A stretch of DNA of 64,000 nt from Rikenella microfusus DSM 15922 (GCF_000427365.1 NZ_KE386488.1:2019882-2083881), one strand, 5' to 3'. Counted from the stretch's first letter, positions 9,822 to 19,058 are shown. A program made the numbers and translations. Notes: generated by a model not told the origin, from the sequence alone.

Positions 9822-10630
9822 GGTTTCTGCGCGACGATGATGATCGGATGGAAAGTCAAAGTTACGCATTCTCCGCCTTTTTTCCGCTCCCGCTCCAACC
9901 CGGAATCGTCCGGTACGGCGACGGTGTAGGCCGAACGGTAATCCGCCTCGAACCGGCTGAGGCGGCTGTGCGTCCACCGCTGCGCGGTCACGGCATTGAC
10001 GCCGGTCAGCCGCAGGTGGCGCAGGACGTCGGTCGGAGCGGGATAATACTGCGGTTCGATCCACGCTTCAGCGACGGAAAGGGTCAGCCCCGCTCCGCGG
10101 CACAAGGCGCAAAGTTCCTCCAACGGATAATAATCGAGTCCCTGTCCGGTCGTCGCCGCGATTTCGCGGAAGTTTTCCGGCCCGAACGTACTGAAAGCCA
10201 ATGTGCCGCCCGCGGCAAGACCGGCGGCGGCACGGAGAATGAAACCGGGCAGGTCGTCGAACCACTGCACGGCCGAGGCGCTGGCGATCAGGTCGTAACC
10301 GGCCGTATCGAAACGGAACGTCTCGCCGTCGCCGGCCTCGAACCGGACGGGAACGCCCGTTCCCGTAACGTGGGGCAGGAAATCCCGGCTGGTGGGCACC
10401 AGGTCGTTCACCGTCCACTCCGCTGCCGGGAACAACCGCACCAGATGCCGCGTCAGGAAGCCGGTACCGGCCCCGATCTCCGCCCCGCGCCGGACAACGG
10501 CCGGGCCGACGGCCTGCGCAAGGCGTTCTCCCAACCGGTCGGCGATGGCCCGCTGCACGACGGCCAGCGTGTCGTAGCTCTTCAGATTGCGGGCGAAACG
10601 CCGCTGCAACAAAGTCTTATCGTGTTTCAT
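9818..10630 (-). CDS. bioC: Malonyl-ACP O-methyltransferase
   Basis: Methylates malonyl-ACP with S-adenosylmethionine, disguising it so the fatty-acid machinery can build pimeloyl-ACP for biotin. It has 270 residues. The N-terminus (LLQRRFARNLKSYD) is typical of BioC, and the SAM-binding motif I is GAEIGAGTGF. It overlaps bioG upstream by 14 bp and bioD downstream by 4 bp, placing it firmly in the biotin operon. This context separates it from other class I methyltransferases. Confidence 0.95.
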   Translation of the reverse strand: MKHDKTLLQRRFARNLKSYDTLAVVQRAIADRLGERLAQAVGPAVVRRGAEIGAGTGFLTRHLVRLFPAAEWTVNDLVPTSRDFLPHVTGTGVPVRFEAGDGETFRFDTAGYDLIASASAVQWFDDLPGFILRAAAGLAAGGTLAFSTFGPENFREIAATTGQGLDYYPLEELCALCRGAGLTLSVAEAWIEPQYYPAPTDVLRHLRLTGVNAVTAQRWTHSRLSRFEADYRSAYTVAVPDDSGLERERKKGGECVTLTFHPIIIVAQKP

Positions 10631-11339
10631 CGGGGGCGATGCAGGAGGTCAGTATATGCGGTTCGTACAACGGATAGTGGGGCATGTCGGGGCAGACTTC
10701 CACCGGCACGCCGGCTTCGTTCCAGTACCGCCACATCTGCTCCGGCGGGAAAATGGCGTCCCGTCCCCCGACGACGGCCCGTGTCCAGAAGCCCGGCTCC
10801 GGAAGCTCCGGAGGCGCGGCGAGCGCCTGCCTCCGGAGCGACAGCAGCTCTTCGTAAATCTCCTCCAGAGGCCGGGTCGAGCGATGCCTGTAATATTCGC
10901 GCAGGATTTCAGGAGTGCCGCACATCCGTTCGAGAAATTTGACTGTTCCGGCCCCGCCGATGCTGCGTACGGTAACGGCAAAAGCCCGCTCCGGAATGCC
11001 GTAACGGTCGCTGACCGGTCGCGGCGTGCCGCCGATAGCCGTGGCGGTATCCCAGCCGACCGGGGATTCGCCGAAAATCCGACCGGCAGCCCATACGCCG
11101 AACGACCAGGCAACCAGATGCCGGGTGCGGTAAGGTTCCAGCCAGGCGTACAGGTTCACGGTTTCTTCGGGCGACGGTAAGGTGCGGTAGTCGTACAGAC
11201 ACAAAAAATCATACCCTTCCGGCAGAGGCCGACGACGCACCAGTTCGTCCGAACCGGCCCAGCCCGCCGCGAATACGATCACGCCGTTTTTCGCCGGTAT
11301 CTCGTCTGCGGCGGAACGAATTATCCAAGCTGTCTGCAT
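10617..11339 (-). CDS. bioG: Pimeloyl-ACP methyl ester esterase, BioG type (DUF452)
   Basis: Removes the methyl group added by BioC, releasing pimeloyl-ACP for BioF. It is one of several non-homologous replacements for BioH. It has 240 residues. The nucleophile is Ser79 in AWSFGVW, and the N-terminal 'VIVFAAGWAGSDE' matches the family's oxyanion strand. It overlaps bioF by 19 bp and bioC by 14 bp. No bioH is visible. Confidence 0.92.
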   Translation of the reverse strand: MQTAWIIRSAADEIPAKNGVIVFAAGWAGSDELVRRRPLPEGYDFLCLYDYRTLPSPEETVNLYAWLEPYRTRHLVAWSFGVWAAGRIFGESPVGWDTATAIGGTPRPVSDRYGIPERAFAVTVRSIGGAGTVKFLERMCGTPEILREYYRHRSTRPLEEIYEELLSLRRQALAAPPELPEPGFWTRAVVGGRDAIFPPEQMWRYWNEAGVPVEVCPDMPHYPLYEPHILTSCIAPDETR

Positions 11340-12505
11340 AAGGTGGCGAATTGTTCGATTTGGTCAGGGGTATGGTTCGCGCAGAGCGAGATCCTCAGCC
11401 GGGCCTCTCCCTGCGGTACGGTGGGATGCCGGATGGCGGTCGTCCAAAACCCTTCGTCGCGCAGGGCGGCGACCATGCGCAGGGCGTTTTCGTTGGAACC
11501 GGCCCGAACGGGGATAATCTGCGACCGATAGGCATTTCCCGGTCGCAGAATGTCGTTCACGATACCGATCAGTTCGCGGAGCCGCTCGCGGCGCGGTCCG
11601 AATTCGGGGAAAAGACCGATGAGGAACCGGGTCCATTCCAGAGAAATATCGGGCAGGGCGGTGGAAAAGATCAGAGGCCGCATCCGATTGATCAGCAACT
11701 CTTTCGTCTCCCGCGAACAGATCAGGGCGGCGCCGACCGACGCGAGCGCCTTGCCGAAAGTGACCGCATGGTATTCCGCTTTCAGAGGCAACGCAGGGCG
11801 GGCTGCGTTATAGGCCGCCAGCAGCCCGGCCCCTTCCCTGCCCGGAGGCCCGTACACGCCGAAAGCGTGCGCTTCGTCGAGGTAGAGCCGGAATCCGTAC
11901 CGTTGTTGCAGCCGGGCCAGCTCCTCCAGCGGCGCGAAGTCGCCGTCCATACTGAAAAGACTTTCGGTCACGACCACTATGCGTCCGTAACCTTCGCTTT
12001 GCGCCCGGGCGAGCAGGGCGGCGAGCTGCTCCATATCGTTATGCCGGTAACGCTGCCACCGGACGCCGTCGCAGAGCCTGAGGCCGTCGATCAGGCTGGC
12101 GTGCACCAGCTTGTCGGCCAGAATCAGGTCGCCTTTTTGCGTTACGGCAGGCAGCACGCCGGAATTGACGGCGAATCCCGACCCCAGCACGAGGGCGGTC
12201 TCGGCTCCCTGCAAGCGGGCGAGGGTTTCTTCCAACCGTTCATAGGCCGGACTGTTGCCGGTCATCAGTCGCGACGAAGGGTTGCCCAACAGAAACCGTT
12301 CCGCATCGGCGGAGAGCAGGAACCGACGTTGCAGGGCGGGGTCGGTCAGGCCGAGGTAATCGTTGGACGAGAGGTTGCAATATCCCTTCTCGCCGCCGTG
12401 TCCGTCGGAGTGGTAAACAGAGGGGCCTTCGGCGCGTAAAGTTTTAAGGCTGCGCAGGTTGTCCTGCGCAGCCAGTCCTTCGAGAATCTCTTGTTCGCGG
12501 GTCAT
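11321..12505 (-). CDS. bioF: 8-amino-7-oxononanoate synthase
   Basis: PLP enzyme that condenses pimeloyl-ACP with L-alanine, the first committed ring-forming step of biotin synthesis. The chosen start at 12505 (MTREQEILEGL) gives 394 residues. The longer frame upstream is arginine-rich shadow sequence. Conserved features are NLSSNDYLGL, the PLP-ring segment DEAHAFGVYG and the Schiff-base lysine in AVTFGKALAS. The start overlaps the DUF2007 stop by 4 bp (ATGA). bioA and bioB are not in this window. Confidence 0.95.
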   Translation of the reverse strand: MTREQEILEGLAAQDNLRSLKTLRAEGPSVYHSDGHGGEKGYCNLSSNDYLGLTDPALQRRFLLSADAERFLLGNPSSRLMTGNSPAYERLEETLARLQGAETALVLGSGFAVNSGVLPAVTQKGDLILADKLVHASLIDGLRLCDGVRWQRYRHNDMEQLAALLARAQSEGYGRIVVVTESLFSMDGDFAPLEELARLQQRYGFRLYLDEAHAFGVYGPPGREGAGLLAAYNAARPALPLKAEYHAVTFGKALASVGAALICSRETKELLINRMRPLIFSTALPDISLEWTRFLIGLFPEFGPRRERLRELIGIVNDILRPGNAYRSQIIPVRAGSNENALRMVAALRDEGFWTTAIRHPTVPQGEARLRISLCANHTPDQIEQFATLCRQLG

Positions 12506-12759
12506 GGGCGGTGACGGTCGTTGTCGTCGGGCAACGCCGCGCCGGGCACGATCTCTACTGCCCGGGCGGCATCGGCTTCGGCGACGATCAGGCTGACCTG
12601 CCCCTGGATAAAGGGCAGAACGGTGCCTCCGATGGCTCCGTCCACGCTGCATTCGATTCCGTGGTTACGGAGCAGGTCGGCGTCGAGCCAGGCTTCGTTG
12701 GGCGAGGTGTAGCGTTTGATGGCTACCACGCGGCTTTGGTCTGTAGTGTCGGTCGTCAT
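12502..12759 (-). CDS. Small DUF2007-like protein
   Basis: An 85-residue protein with the layout of the DUF2007 family: 'VVAIKRYTSPNEAWLDADLLRNHGIEC' followed by a beta-rich 'VSLIVAEADAARAVEIV'. Family members are described only as putative signal-transducing or ACT-like ferredoxin-fold domains. It overlaps both comB and bioF by 4 bp, so it is translated as part of the biotin operon. No catalytic residues are seen. A role in regulating or chaperoning the pathway would be a guess. Confidence 0.75.
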   Translation of the reverse strand: MTTDTTDQSRVVAIKRYTSPNEAWLDADLLRNHGIECSVDGAIGGTVLPFIQGQVSLIVAEADAARAVEIVPGAALPDDNDRHRP

Positions 12760-13493
12760 AATCGGATTCCTCCCTCTTTAACGATATGCGGGGCGACGTC
12801 CGTTACGTTCCGCCGCAGGCACCATGCGATGTCTTCGGCCCAGCGGCCCTTGATGTTGTGGTAATGTTCGCAGTGGTCGAGGGCTTGCTGCAGGTCGTCT
12901 TCGTAGCGTCGGTACACGTCGGCGCACCACCAGGCGATATCGGTGAGTTTATATCCGTAGTGTCGGCCCAAATATCGTGCCATCATGCCGGCGCATAGGG
13001 CGTCTTCGATGGTGAAACGGTCGTGGCGGCCGGAGCAGACCAATACGATGTCTTCCCCACGTTCGCCCAATCGCCGGGCGACGGCGTCGGCGTTCAGCAG
13101 GGCGGCGACATAAATTTCGGCGGCTCCACGGGCGCAGTTCACGGCCCGCGTCCCGTTGGTGGTGCTCATGACGATGGTGGCGTCGCGTACGATGTCGGGG
13201 GAGTACCGCAGGGGGGAGTTGTCGAGATCGAAACCTTCGATGATGACGGTCTTCCTTTCGCCGCCGAGCAGCACGGGGCCGTTGTCGCCGCTTTGCCGGT
13301 GACGGGCGACGATTTCGTCGCGCAACCGGAAACTCTCTTCGATACCGGTCACGGGAATGATCTCCCGCGCGCCGTTCGCAAAGGCGGTAACCATCACGGA
13401 GGTGGCACGGAACACGTCGATCACGGCGACGTTTTTTCCTGCGACGCGCTCGTCGGTCACTTCGCCGGCGGTCCCTATAATATCGACTTCCAT
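12756..13493 (-). CDS. comB: 2-phosphosulfolactate phosphatase family protein
   Basis: A 245-residue member of the ComB family, Mg-dependent acid phosphatases that in methanogens release sulfolactate during coenzyme M synthesis. The start at 13493 (MEVDIIGTAG) is preferred over the upstream Met at 13532, which adds a non-conserved tail. Typical segments are VIDVFRATSVMVTAFANGA, LLGGERKTVIIEGFDLDNSP and MSTTNGTRAV. It is the first gene of the coupled biotin operon (4-bp overlap with the next gene). No comA- or comC-like gene is nearby, so its true substrate here is uncertain. Confidence 0.88.
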   Translation of the reverse strand: MEVDIIGTAGEVTDERVAGKNVAVIDVFRATSVMVTAFANGAREIIPVTGIEESFRLRDEIVARHRQSGDNGPVLLGGERKTVIIEGFDLDNSPLRYSPDIVRDATIVMSTTNGTRAVNCARGAAEIYVAALLNADAVARRLGERGEDIVLVCSGRHDRFTIEDALCAGMMARYLGRHYGYKLTDIAWWCADVYRRYEDDLQQALDHCEHYHNIKGRWAEDIAWCLRRNVTDVAPHIVKEGGIRL

Positions 13494-13833
13494 AAATTCT
13501 CCAATCCTGAATCGTTCGTTTATTTGGCACATTAGGTTTGAGGCAACTGTTCTTTCTTTGAAAAGAAAGAACCAAAGAAACTTTCGAGCAGGTTTGCAGC
13601 GCCTCAGTTTATCGAAAACCTTTTCTTGCAGACTTCTTTGTTCTGTAACGGATAGGGGACATCGGGCATAACGATATTAAAGTCCCCTATCCGTTACAGA
13701 ACAAACTTTCAAAGGCAAAGGTCATCCGCCAGGCTCAGGAGATGCGCAAGCATCTCAAAAAGTTTTTTCGGTTCCTTTTGTTCACAAAAGGAACAGTCCC
13801 CTCAAACCTGAACAGTACGAATAAACGAACGGT
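13494..13833. repeat. Family E repeat with 24-bp-arm hairpin
   Basis: No gene is supported. Positions 13637-13660 and 13682-13705 are perfect 24-bp inverted arms around a 21-nt loop (arm core TAACGGATAGGGG). Outside them lie mirrored blocks, 'gaaaagaaagaaccaaagaaactttc' on the left and 'aaaaagttttttcggttcc...aaaggaac' on the right, giving an element of about 290 bp. The same element recurs at 14875-15060. It lies downstream of argF, where it could serve as terminator, and upstream of comB. Confidence 0.75.
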
Positions 13834-14832
13834 TTAAAATGAGGTTTCGGGTTGGCGGGAGAGCGTGGCGACCATGACCGCCTTGATCGTGTGCATACGG
13901 TTTTCGGCCTCGTCGAAGACGATCGACGCCGGCGACTCGAACACCTCGTCCGTCACCTCCATTTCCCGCAGTCCGTACTGGCGATGGATCTCCTCCCCCA
14001 CCTCCGTTTCCAAATCATGGAACGCAGGCAGGCAATGCATGAACTTGCAATCCCGGTTACCCGTCATCTCCATCATGCGACGATTCACCTGATACGGTCT
14101 GAGCAGTTTGATCCGTTCGTCCCACACCTCGGCCGGTTCGCCCATCGACACCCATACGTCCGTATAGATGAAATCGGCGCCGGCCACTGCTTCCGCCACA
14201 TTGTCCGTAATCGTAATCCGGGCGTTATCTTCCCGTCTGAGCCTTTCGACAAGAGCGGCAGAGGGATGATAAGCCGCCGGCGCCGCCGCGGAATACTCCA
14301 TCCCCATCCGGGCACAGCCCACCATCAACGACAGGGCGACATTATTGTCCGCCGTTCCCGCAAAACATACCTTGATTTCATTCAACGGTTTGGAGCAATG
14401 CTCCGTAATGGTCAGCAAGTCGGCCAGAAACTGCGTCGGGTGGCATTCGTTGGTCAGCCCGTTCCAGACGGGCACGCCCGAATACTGCGCCAGGGTTTCC
14501 ACCACCTCCTGACCGTATCCGCGGTACTCGATACCGTCGTACATGCGTCCCAATACCCTCGCTGTGTCCTTAATGGACTCTTTTTTCCCCATCTGCGACC
14601 CGCTGGAACCGATGTAGGTTACGCGCGCCCCCTGATCGAAAGCGCCGACCTCGAAAGAACAGCGCGTGCGGGTGGAATCTTTGGCAAAAAGCAGAACGAT
14701 GTTCCTGCCTTGGAGGTATTGTTGCTCGGTGCCGGCTTTTTTCTCGGCTTTCAGCCGCGCGGCCAACCGGACCAGCCCCTCTATCTCTTCCCTGCGAAGC
14801 GATCCGATGTCCAGAAAACTTTTCTTGTACAT
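13834..14832 (-). CDS. argF: Ornithine carbamoyltransferase
   Basis: Transfers the carbamoyl group from carbamoyl phosphate to ornithine, making citrulline (arginine synthesis), or runs in reverse in arginine breakdown. The start at 14832 ([10 protein letters not shown]) gives 332 residues. Carbamoyl-phosphate motifs [10 protein letters not shown] and HPTQ, the ornithine loop DVWVSMGE and the HCLPAFHD motif are all canonical and close to the enterobacterial ArgF/ArcB type. The DxxxSMG loop argues against the N-succinyl/N-acetylornithine carbamoyltransferase described in Bacteroides. It is monocistronic, with family E repeats on both sides. Confidence 0.93.
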   Translation of the reverse strand: MYKKSFLDIGSLRREEIEGLVRLAARLKAEKKAGTEQQYLQGRNIVLLFAKDSTRTRCSFEVGAFDQGARVTYIGSSGSQMGKKESIKDTARVLGRMYDGIEYRGYGQEVVETLAQYSGVPVWNGLTNECHPTQFLADLLTITEHCSKPLNEIKVCFAGTADNNVALSLMVGCARMGMEYSAAAPAAYHPSAALVERLRREDNARITITDNVAEAVAGADFIYTDVWVSMGEPAEVWDERIKLLRPYQVNRRMMEMTGNRDCKFMHCLPAFHDLETEVGEEIHRQYGLREMEVTDEVFESPASIVFDEAENRMHTIKAVMVATLSRQPETSF

Positions 14833-15262
14833 AATCTCTGTATATGATCTTTTTATTCCCACGTCCGTTTTTATCGGGTTTGAGGGTACTGTTCCTTTTG
14901 TTCACAAAAGGAACCGAAAAAACTTTTTGAGATGCCTTACGCATCTCCCGTGCCTGCCGGATACCCTTTCCTTTGAAGGTTTGTTCCGTAACGAATAGGG
15001 GCTAATGGGATATAACCCTGCCATATAGCCCCCTATCCGTTACAGAACAAAGGGTGCCTCAATGCAAAAGGACTGCGGCGAACTAAGGCATACACAGTTG
15101 CTCGAAAGTCTTTTGGGTTCTTTTTACCTGCGGTTTCCTCGCGCTACCTCGCCATAGTCCGCAAGCGGCCTCCGGACTCGCCACGCTGCTCGGTTCTTCA
15201 GAAAAAGAACGGTTGCCTCAATCTCAAAAACGGGTGTAAGAATAAAAAGATCGTTTATTCGG
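14833..15262. repeat. Family E repeat upstream of argF
   Basis: Second copy of the element seen at 13535-13830. It has imperfect arms at 14980-15003 and 15027-15051 around a loop of about 23 nt, preceded by 'ttccttttgttcacaaaagg' and 'aaaactttttgagatgc'. From 15060 to 15240 the sequence continues with further hairpin-prone blocks ('ggttctt...gaaaaagaac'). No gene is seen. It must contain the argF promoter, which I could not place, and the 3' end of the transglycosylase transcript lies beyond it. Confidence 0.7.
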
Positions 15263-16603
15263 TTATTTGCGGTAGATGACCAGCGTTTGGCCCGGTCGCA
15301 GCGTTTTGGCGTTTTTGATATTGTTCCAGCTCATCAGCTGTTTGACCGTCACATGGTAACGCGCCGCGATACGCCCCAGAATATCCCCGCTTTTGATTTT
15401 GTATGTGATCTTCGTGCCTTTGGCCGAAGCCGAACCGCCGCGCGACGAACCGGCCGTCAGTTGTTCCTGGGAAAGATTGCTGATATTGAGATATTTGGCC
15501 AGATACAGACTGTCCTTGCCGTAAATTTCCGGGCTTTCGCGCACGAACGACGTCATGTATTCCTGAGGAAGCGTCAGCGTATAAGTCTGGTTTTTGGCCG
15601 GTATCACATCCACCGTATATTGCGGGTTCAGGCCGCGCAGCACCTCGATCGGGATATTCAGCGTGGTGGCCACCTGCTCCAGGTGCAGCATCCGGTTCAC
15701 GTGCACCGTGTCGGTCGCCAGCGGATGCCACGGAATCGTCGGATTCAGATCGTGCGCCTTATAATAAGTATAAGCGTACGTCGCCGCGATGAAAGCCGGG
15801 ATATAGCCGCGCGTCTCGCGCGGCAGGTATTCGTATATGTCCCAATAGGTCTTGGCGTCCGCTCCCCCGTGCGCCGAACGGAAACGCTCCAGCGCCTTGT
15901 TCACGTTCCCCGCCCCGCAGTTATACGAAGCGATCACCAGCGTCCAGTCGCCGTAGATCTTGTACATGTCTTTCAGGTACTTGCAGGCCGCCTCGGTCGA
16001 TTTGACCGGATCGCACCGCTCGTCCACGAAAGAGTTGATCTCCAGCCCGTAATATTTGCCGGTGCGAAGCATGAACTGCCACAGCCCCACTGCCGCGGCC
16101 CGCGATTCGGCCCGCGGAATGAGCGCCGACTCGATTACCGGCAACATCTTCAACTCCATCGGCAGCTTGTACCGGTACAGCGCCTCCTCGAAAATCGGGA
16201 AATAGTACTGCGCCAGCCCCAGCACGCGTTCCATCACTCCCCCTTTGCGCGTATAGATCTGGATATACTTCTTGACTACATCGTTATATGGCAGCTGCAC
16301 CTCGGTGGCCATCATCTTGAGCCGCTCGGCGTACACTTCGTCGGGCAGCGCCCCGGTCATGTCCACCCGGTCCAGATCCACGTCGATGAACTCATTGACG
16401 AACGTATCGTAAGAGTCTACTACATTCTGCCGCGTATAGTCGGCCAGCAGCGAATCGTACGTGCTGGCCGAAAAACCGTTCAGCGCCAGCATCCCGAACG
16501 CACGGGTATCGCCGGTCTGCGCATGGCCTGCGCCCGCCGTCCCGAACATAAGCCCCGCCCCCAGCGCGAACAGGCGGGCGGCACTCAGTAGATTTTTCTG
16601 CAT
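15263..16603 (-). CDS. Lytic transglycosylase with LysM domains (MltD-like)
   Basis: Periplasmic enzyme that cleaves peptidoglycan glycan strands between MurNAc and GlcNAc. The start at 16603 gives 446 residues with a signal peptide (about 1-28, ending GHAQ). The SLT domain has catalytic Glu158 in LPVIESALIPRAESRAAAVG, followed by 'GLWQFMLRTGKYYGL' and 'ASYNCGAGNV'. Two LysM units follow: a degenerate one (HLEQVATTLNIPIEVLRGLN) and a clear C-terminal one (IKSGDILGRIAARYHVTVKQ). It lies 59 bp after DUF5683 on the same strand, so it is likely the last gene of the parA-parB operon. Confidence 0.93.
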   Translation of the reverse strand: MQKNLLSAARLFALGAGLMFGTAGAGHAQTGDTRAFGMLALNGFSASTYDSLLADYTRQNVVDSYDTFVNEFIDVDLDRVDMTGALPDEVYAERLKMMATEVQLPYNDVVKKYIQIYTRKGGVMERVLGLAQYYFPIFEEALYRYKLPMELKMLPVIESALIPRAESRAAAVGLWQFMLRTGKYYGLEINSFVDERCDPVKSTEAACKYLKDMYKIYGDWTLVIASYNCGAGNVNKALERFRSAHGGADAKTYWDIYEYLPRETRGYIPAFIAATYAYTYYKAHDLNPTIPWHPLATDTVHVNRMLHLEQVATTLNIPIEVLRGLNPQYTVDVIPAKNQTYTLTLPQEYMTSFVRESPEIYGKDSLYLAKYLNISNLSQEQLTAGSSRGGSASAKGTKITYKIKSGDILGRIAARYHVTVKQLMSWNNIKNAKTLRPGQTLVIYRK

Positions 16604-16662
16604 GGTATATGTCGTTTTCGGTATTCTGTCATTTTTATTGGACGCCCGCCGCATCCGAAAGT

Positions 16663-18114
16663 TTAAAACCTGATTTTCAGTGCCAGCCCGTAAGAGCTTC
16701 CCTGCGAGGGACTCACCGGACGACCGTCGAAACGCGTGTCGATCATGGTCGGTTCGACCCGCACGGAAAGATTTTCGTCCACGTCCCAGTTTTTGAGCGA
16801 AGCGATCACATACGTGTCGATCACGCTGAGCAGGTAAGCGGCCGCCATGCCGATGATAGCCAGGTCGCGGTCGCGGCGGTAGGCGCTCCGCACCCGCGAC
16901 AGCAAATCGGCCGAATAACGGCCGTTGAACTCGTCCACCGTGGAGGGGTTGCCGTCGGTCAGGGCGTTGTAAGCCGTTTTGTACCGCTGGTAATTCCGGT
17001 TATTATAGTCGATCACGGTGGCCAGCGCGATGAAACCGCCATAATAAATCGGTATGCGCCAATAGGTTTTGGTATAAACAAAACCCATGCCGGGGAATAC
17101 CGCCGCGAGCGTCGTGGCCTTGCGCACGGGATCGACCGGCCCCCGGTAATTGAACACCGCGTCGGCCACGAAATAGAGGTAGGTCGCCCCCGCCATGGCG
17201 TACATCAGCGTCTGGCCGCTGCCGGCATTGCGCATCCGTGTCCGCGCCCGTTTCTGGACGTCCGGCGGCAGCCTAAGATCCACCGTGCGTTGGTATTCGG
17301 CCTTGTAGTCCTTGTATTTGTTATGGAACAGTATCCCGCCGGTGAGGAATCCCCCCACGCCTCCGTAAAGGATCGGCAGTTTCCACGGCTGGCGATTGTA
17401 AATTTGTCCGAAACCCGGCGCGACCAGCGACAGGACGGTATGCTTTCCGGCCGCTATGGTATCCTGCGTCAGGCGGAATTTCGGTTTGAACAGCAGGGCG
17501 GAATCGGCGGCCGTCAGCTGCCGCCCGGCCGCGCCGATATGGGCGGTATCGACGGCCGGATACTCCAGCCCGGCCAGCCGGAACGGGGCTTTCCACAAGA
17601 CCGAGTCGGGGTAGCGGCCCACGAGCAGCGAGTCGCTGAACTGCCTGGCGATGACGGAATCCGCGGCCGCCCGGTATGCCGGTATGCTGTCGAAGCCGGC
17701 CCGGACGATCAGCGTGCTGTCGGGCTTGAGCGTCGTGCGCACGAACCGCGCCCGGCGCATGATGCTGTCCTGTATCGCGTCGAGCGGTGTCCCTTTCTGT
17801 CCGCCGGATATGCGCACGTGCTGCCCGACGGCCAGTCCGTCCATCTCTTTGACCCGTTCGTTGAGCTGTTTGCGCTGGTCGTGGGTCAGGTCTTGTTTCA
17901 TCTTCCGCCTGAGTTCCTGCCGTTCGGCCTTGGCCTGCGCCTTTTCCAGTTTGCGGACAGCCTTCGCGTCGAGCATGACGCTGTCCGGCTCGGTCACTGC
18001 AAAGGGGACATCCGCCCGCGCCTCTGCACACGCGGCGACGGCCAGCAGGCAGGCCCACAGCAGGATCGATACCGAAACGCGGACAGACCGGTATGTAGGA
18101 CGGTGGCGGCGCAT
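16663..18114 (-). CDS. DUF5683 domain-containing membrane protein
   Basis: A 483-residue envelope protein of unknown function with an N-terminal signal or anchor segment (about 12-32). A charged region 'KLEKAQAKAERQELRRKMKQDL' looks coiled-coil. The C-terminal half carries several hydrophobic segments (VLSLVAPGFGQIYNRQPWK, YAMAGATYLYFVADAVF, IPIYYGGFIALATVI, AIIGMAAAYLLSVIDTYV), the DUF5683 pattern that is common next to parAB in Bacteroidetes. The start overlaps the parB stop by one base (TGATG), so translation is coupled. The larger ORF upstream of 18114 is a shadow of parB. Confidence 0.85.
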   Translation of the reverse strand: MRRHRPTYRSVRVSVSILLWACLLAVAACAEARADVPFAVTEPDSVMLDAKAVRKLEKAQAKAERQELRRKMKQDLTHDQRKQLNERVKEMDGLAVGQHVRISGGQKGTPLDAIQDSIMRRARFVRTTLKPDSTLIVRAGFDSIPAYRAAADSVIARQFSDSLLVGRYPDSVLWKAPFRLAGLEYPAVDTAHIGAAGRQLTAADSALLFKPKFRLTQDTIAAGKHTVLSLVAPGFGQIYNRQPWKLPILYGGVGGFLTGGILFHNKYKDYKAEYQRTVDLRLPPDVQKRARTRMRNAGSGQTLMYAMAGATYLYFVADAVFNYRGPVDPVRKATTLAAVFPGMGFVYTKTYWRIPIYYGGFIALATVIDYNNRNYQRYKTAYNALTDGNPSTVDEFNGRYSADLLSRVRSAYRRDRDLAIIGMAAAYLLSVIDTYVIASLKNWDVDENLSVRVEPTMIDTRFDGRPVSPSQGSSYGLALKIRF

Positions 18115-19058
18115 CAGTTTTTCACGGAGAGTTTTTCGAGGCGGCCGAGTATCTCTTTCACCTGTTCGTCCGATTCGAAGTCGATCACTATTTTTCCCTG
18201 GAAAGCGGTCTTGCCGTTTTTCCCCGTAACGGCTTTCCGTTTGATGCTGATCCGGCTGCCGACCAGCGGTTCCAGCCGTTCGACCAGCTGCGAATAACAG
18301 ACCGGGTATTCGGTATTGTCTTTGACCGTCCCGGCCGCGCCTTTGGAAGGGGCCAGCGCCTGCTGTACGGCCAGTTCGGTCTGCCGCACGGAAAGGTGCC
18401 CTTTCACGATCTTCGCCAGCATGGCCAGCTGCTGCCGTTCGCCCGGCAGCCCCAGCAACGCGCGGGCGTGGCCCATCGAAATCATGTCGTTGTTCAGGGC
18501 GCTCTGGATCTGCGCCGGCAGTTTCAGCAGGCGAATATAGTTGGCGATGGTGGAGCGTTTCTTGCCGACGCGTTCGGCCAGGATCTCCTGCGTCAGGGAG
18601 CATTCGTCGATCAGCCTTTGCAGCGACAGGGCCACTTCGATGGCCCCGAGGTCTTCGCGCTGGATATTTTCCACGAGGGCCATTTCGAGCAGGGTCTGGT
18701 CGTTGGCTTCGCGGACATAGGCCGGTATGGTGTCGAGGCCGGCGATCTGCGAGGCGCGGAAACGGCGTTCGCCGCTGATGATCATGTATTCGGCCCCGTC
18801 TTTTTCGGGATTCTCGATCCGCTTGACGGTGATGGGCTGTATCACGCCCAGCCGCGAAATGGATTGCGCCAGTTCTTCCAGCGCCTCTTCGTCGAAAAGG
18901 GTACGCGGCTGCCCCGGATTGGGGACGATACGCGCCAGTTCGATGTCGGCCACGGTATTGTCGCGGCGCGAGGCGGCTGTCTGTTTGGGGATGTTGAGTT
19001 CTTCGATCTCGAATATTGCGCCCAGCCCTTTGCCCAGGCCTGTGGTTTTCGGTTTCAT
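18114..19058 (-). CDS. parB: Chromosome-partitioning protein ParB
   Basis: CTP-dependent clamp that binds parS sites and works with ParA and SMC in origin segregation. The start at 19058 (MKPKTTGLGKGLGAIF) gives 314 residues. The N-terminal nuclease-like/CTPase domain includes 'NPGQPRTLFDEEALEELAQSI' and 'ISGERRFRASQIAG'. The HTH domain is 'LTQEILAERVGKKRSTIANYIRLLKLP', and the C-terminal dimerisation part ends at LEKLSVKN. It lies 32 bp after parA. No parS-like GTTTCACGTGAAAC palindrome was noticed in the window. Confidence 0.96.
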   Translation of the reverse strand: MKPKTTGLGKGLGAIFEIEELNIPKQTAASRRDNTVADIELARIVPNPGQPRTLFDEEALEELAQSISRLGVIQPITVKRIENPEKDGAEYMIISGERRFRASQIAGLDTIPAYVREANDQTLLEMALVENIQREDLGAIEVALSLQRLIDECSLTQEILAERVGKKRSTIANYIRLLKLPAQIQSALNNDMISMGHARALLGLPGERQQLAMLAKIVKGHLSVRQTELAVQQALAPSKGAAGTVKDNTEYPVCYSQLVERLEPLVGSRISIKRKAVTGKNGKTAFQGKIVIDFESDEQVKEILGRLEKLSVKN

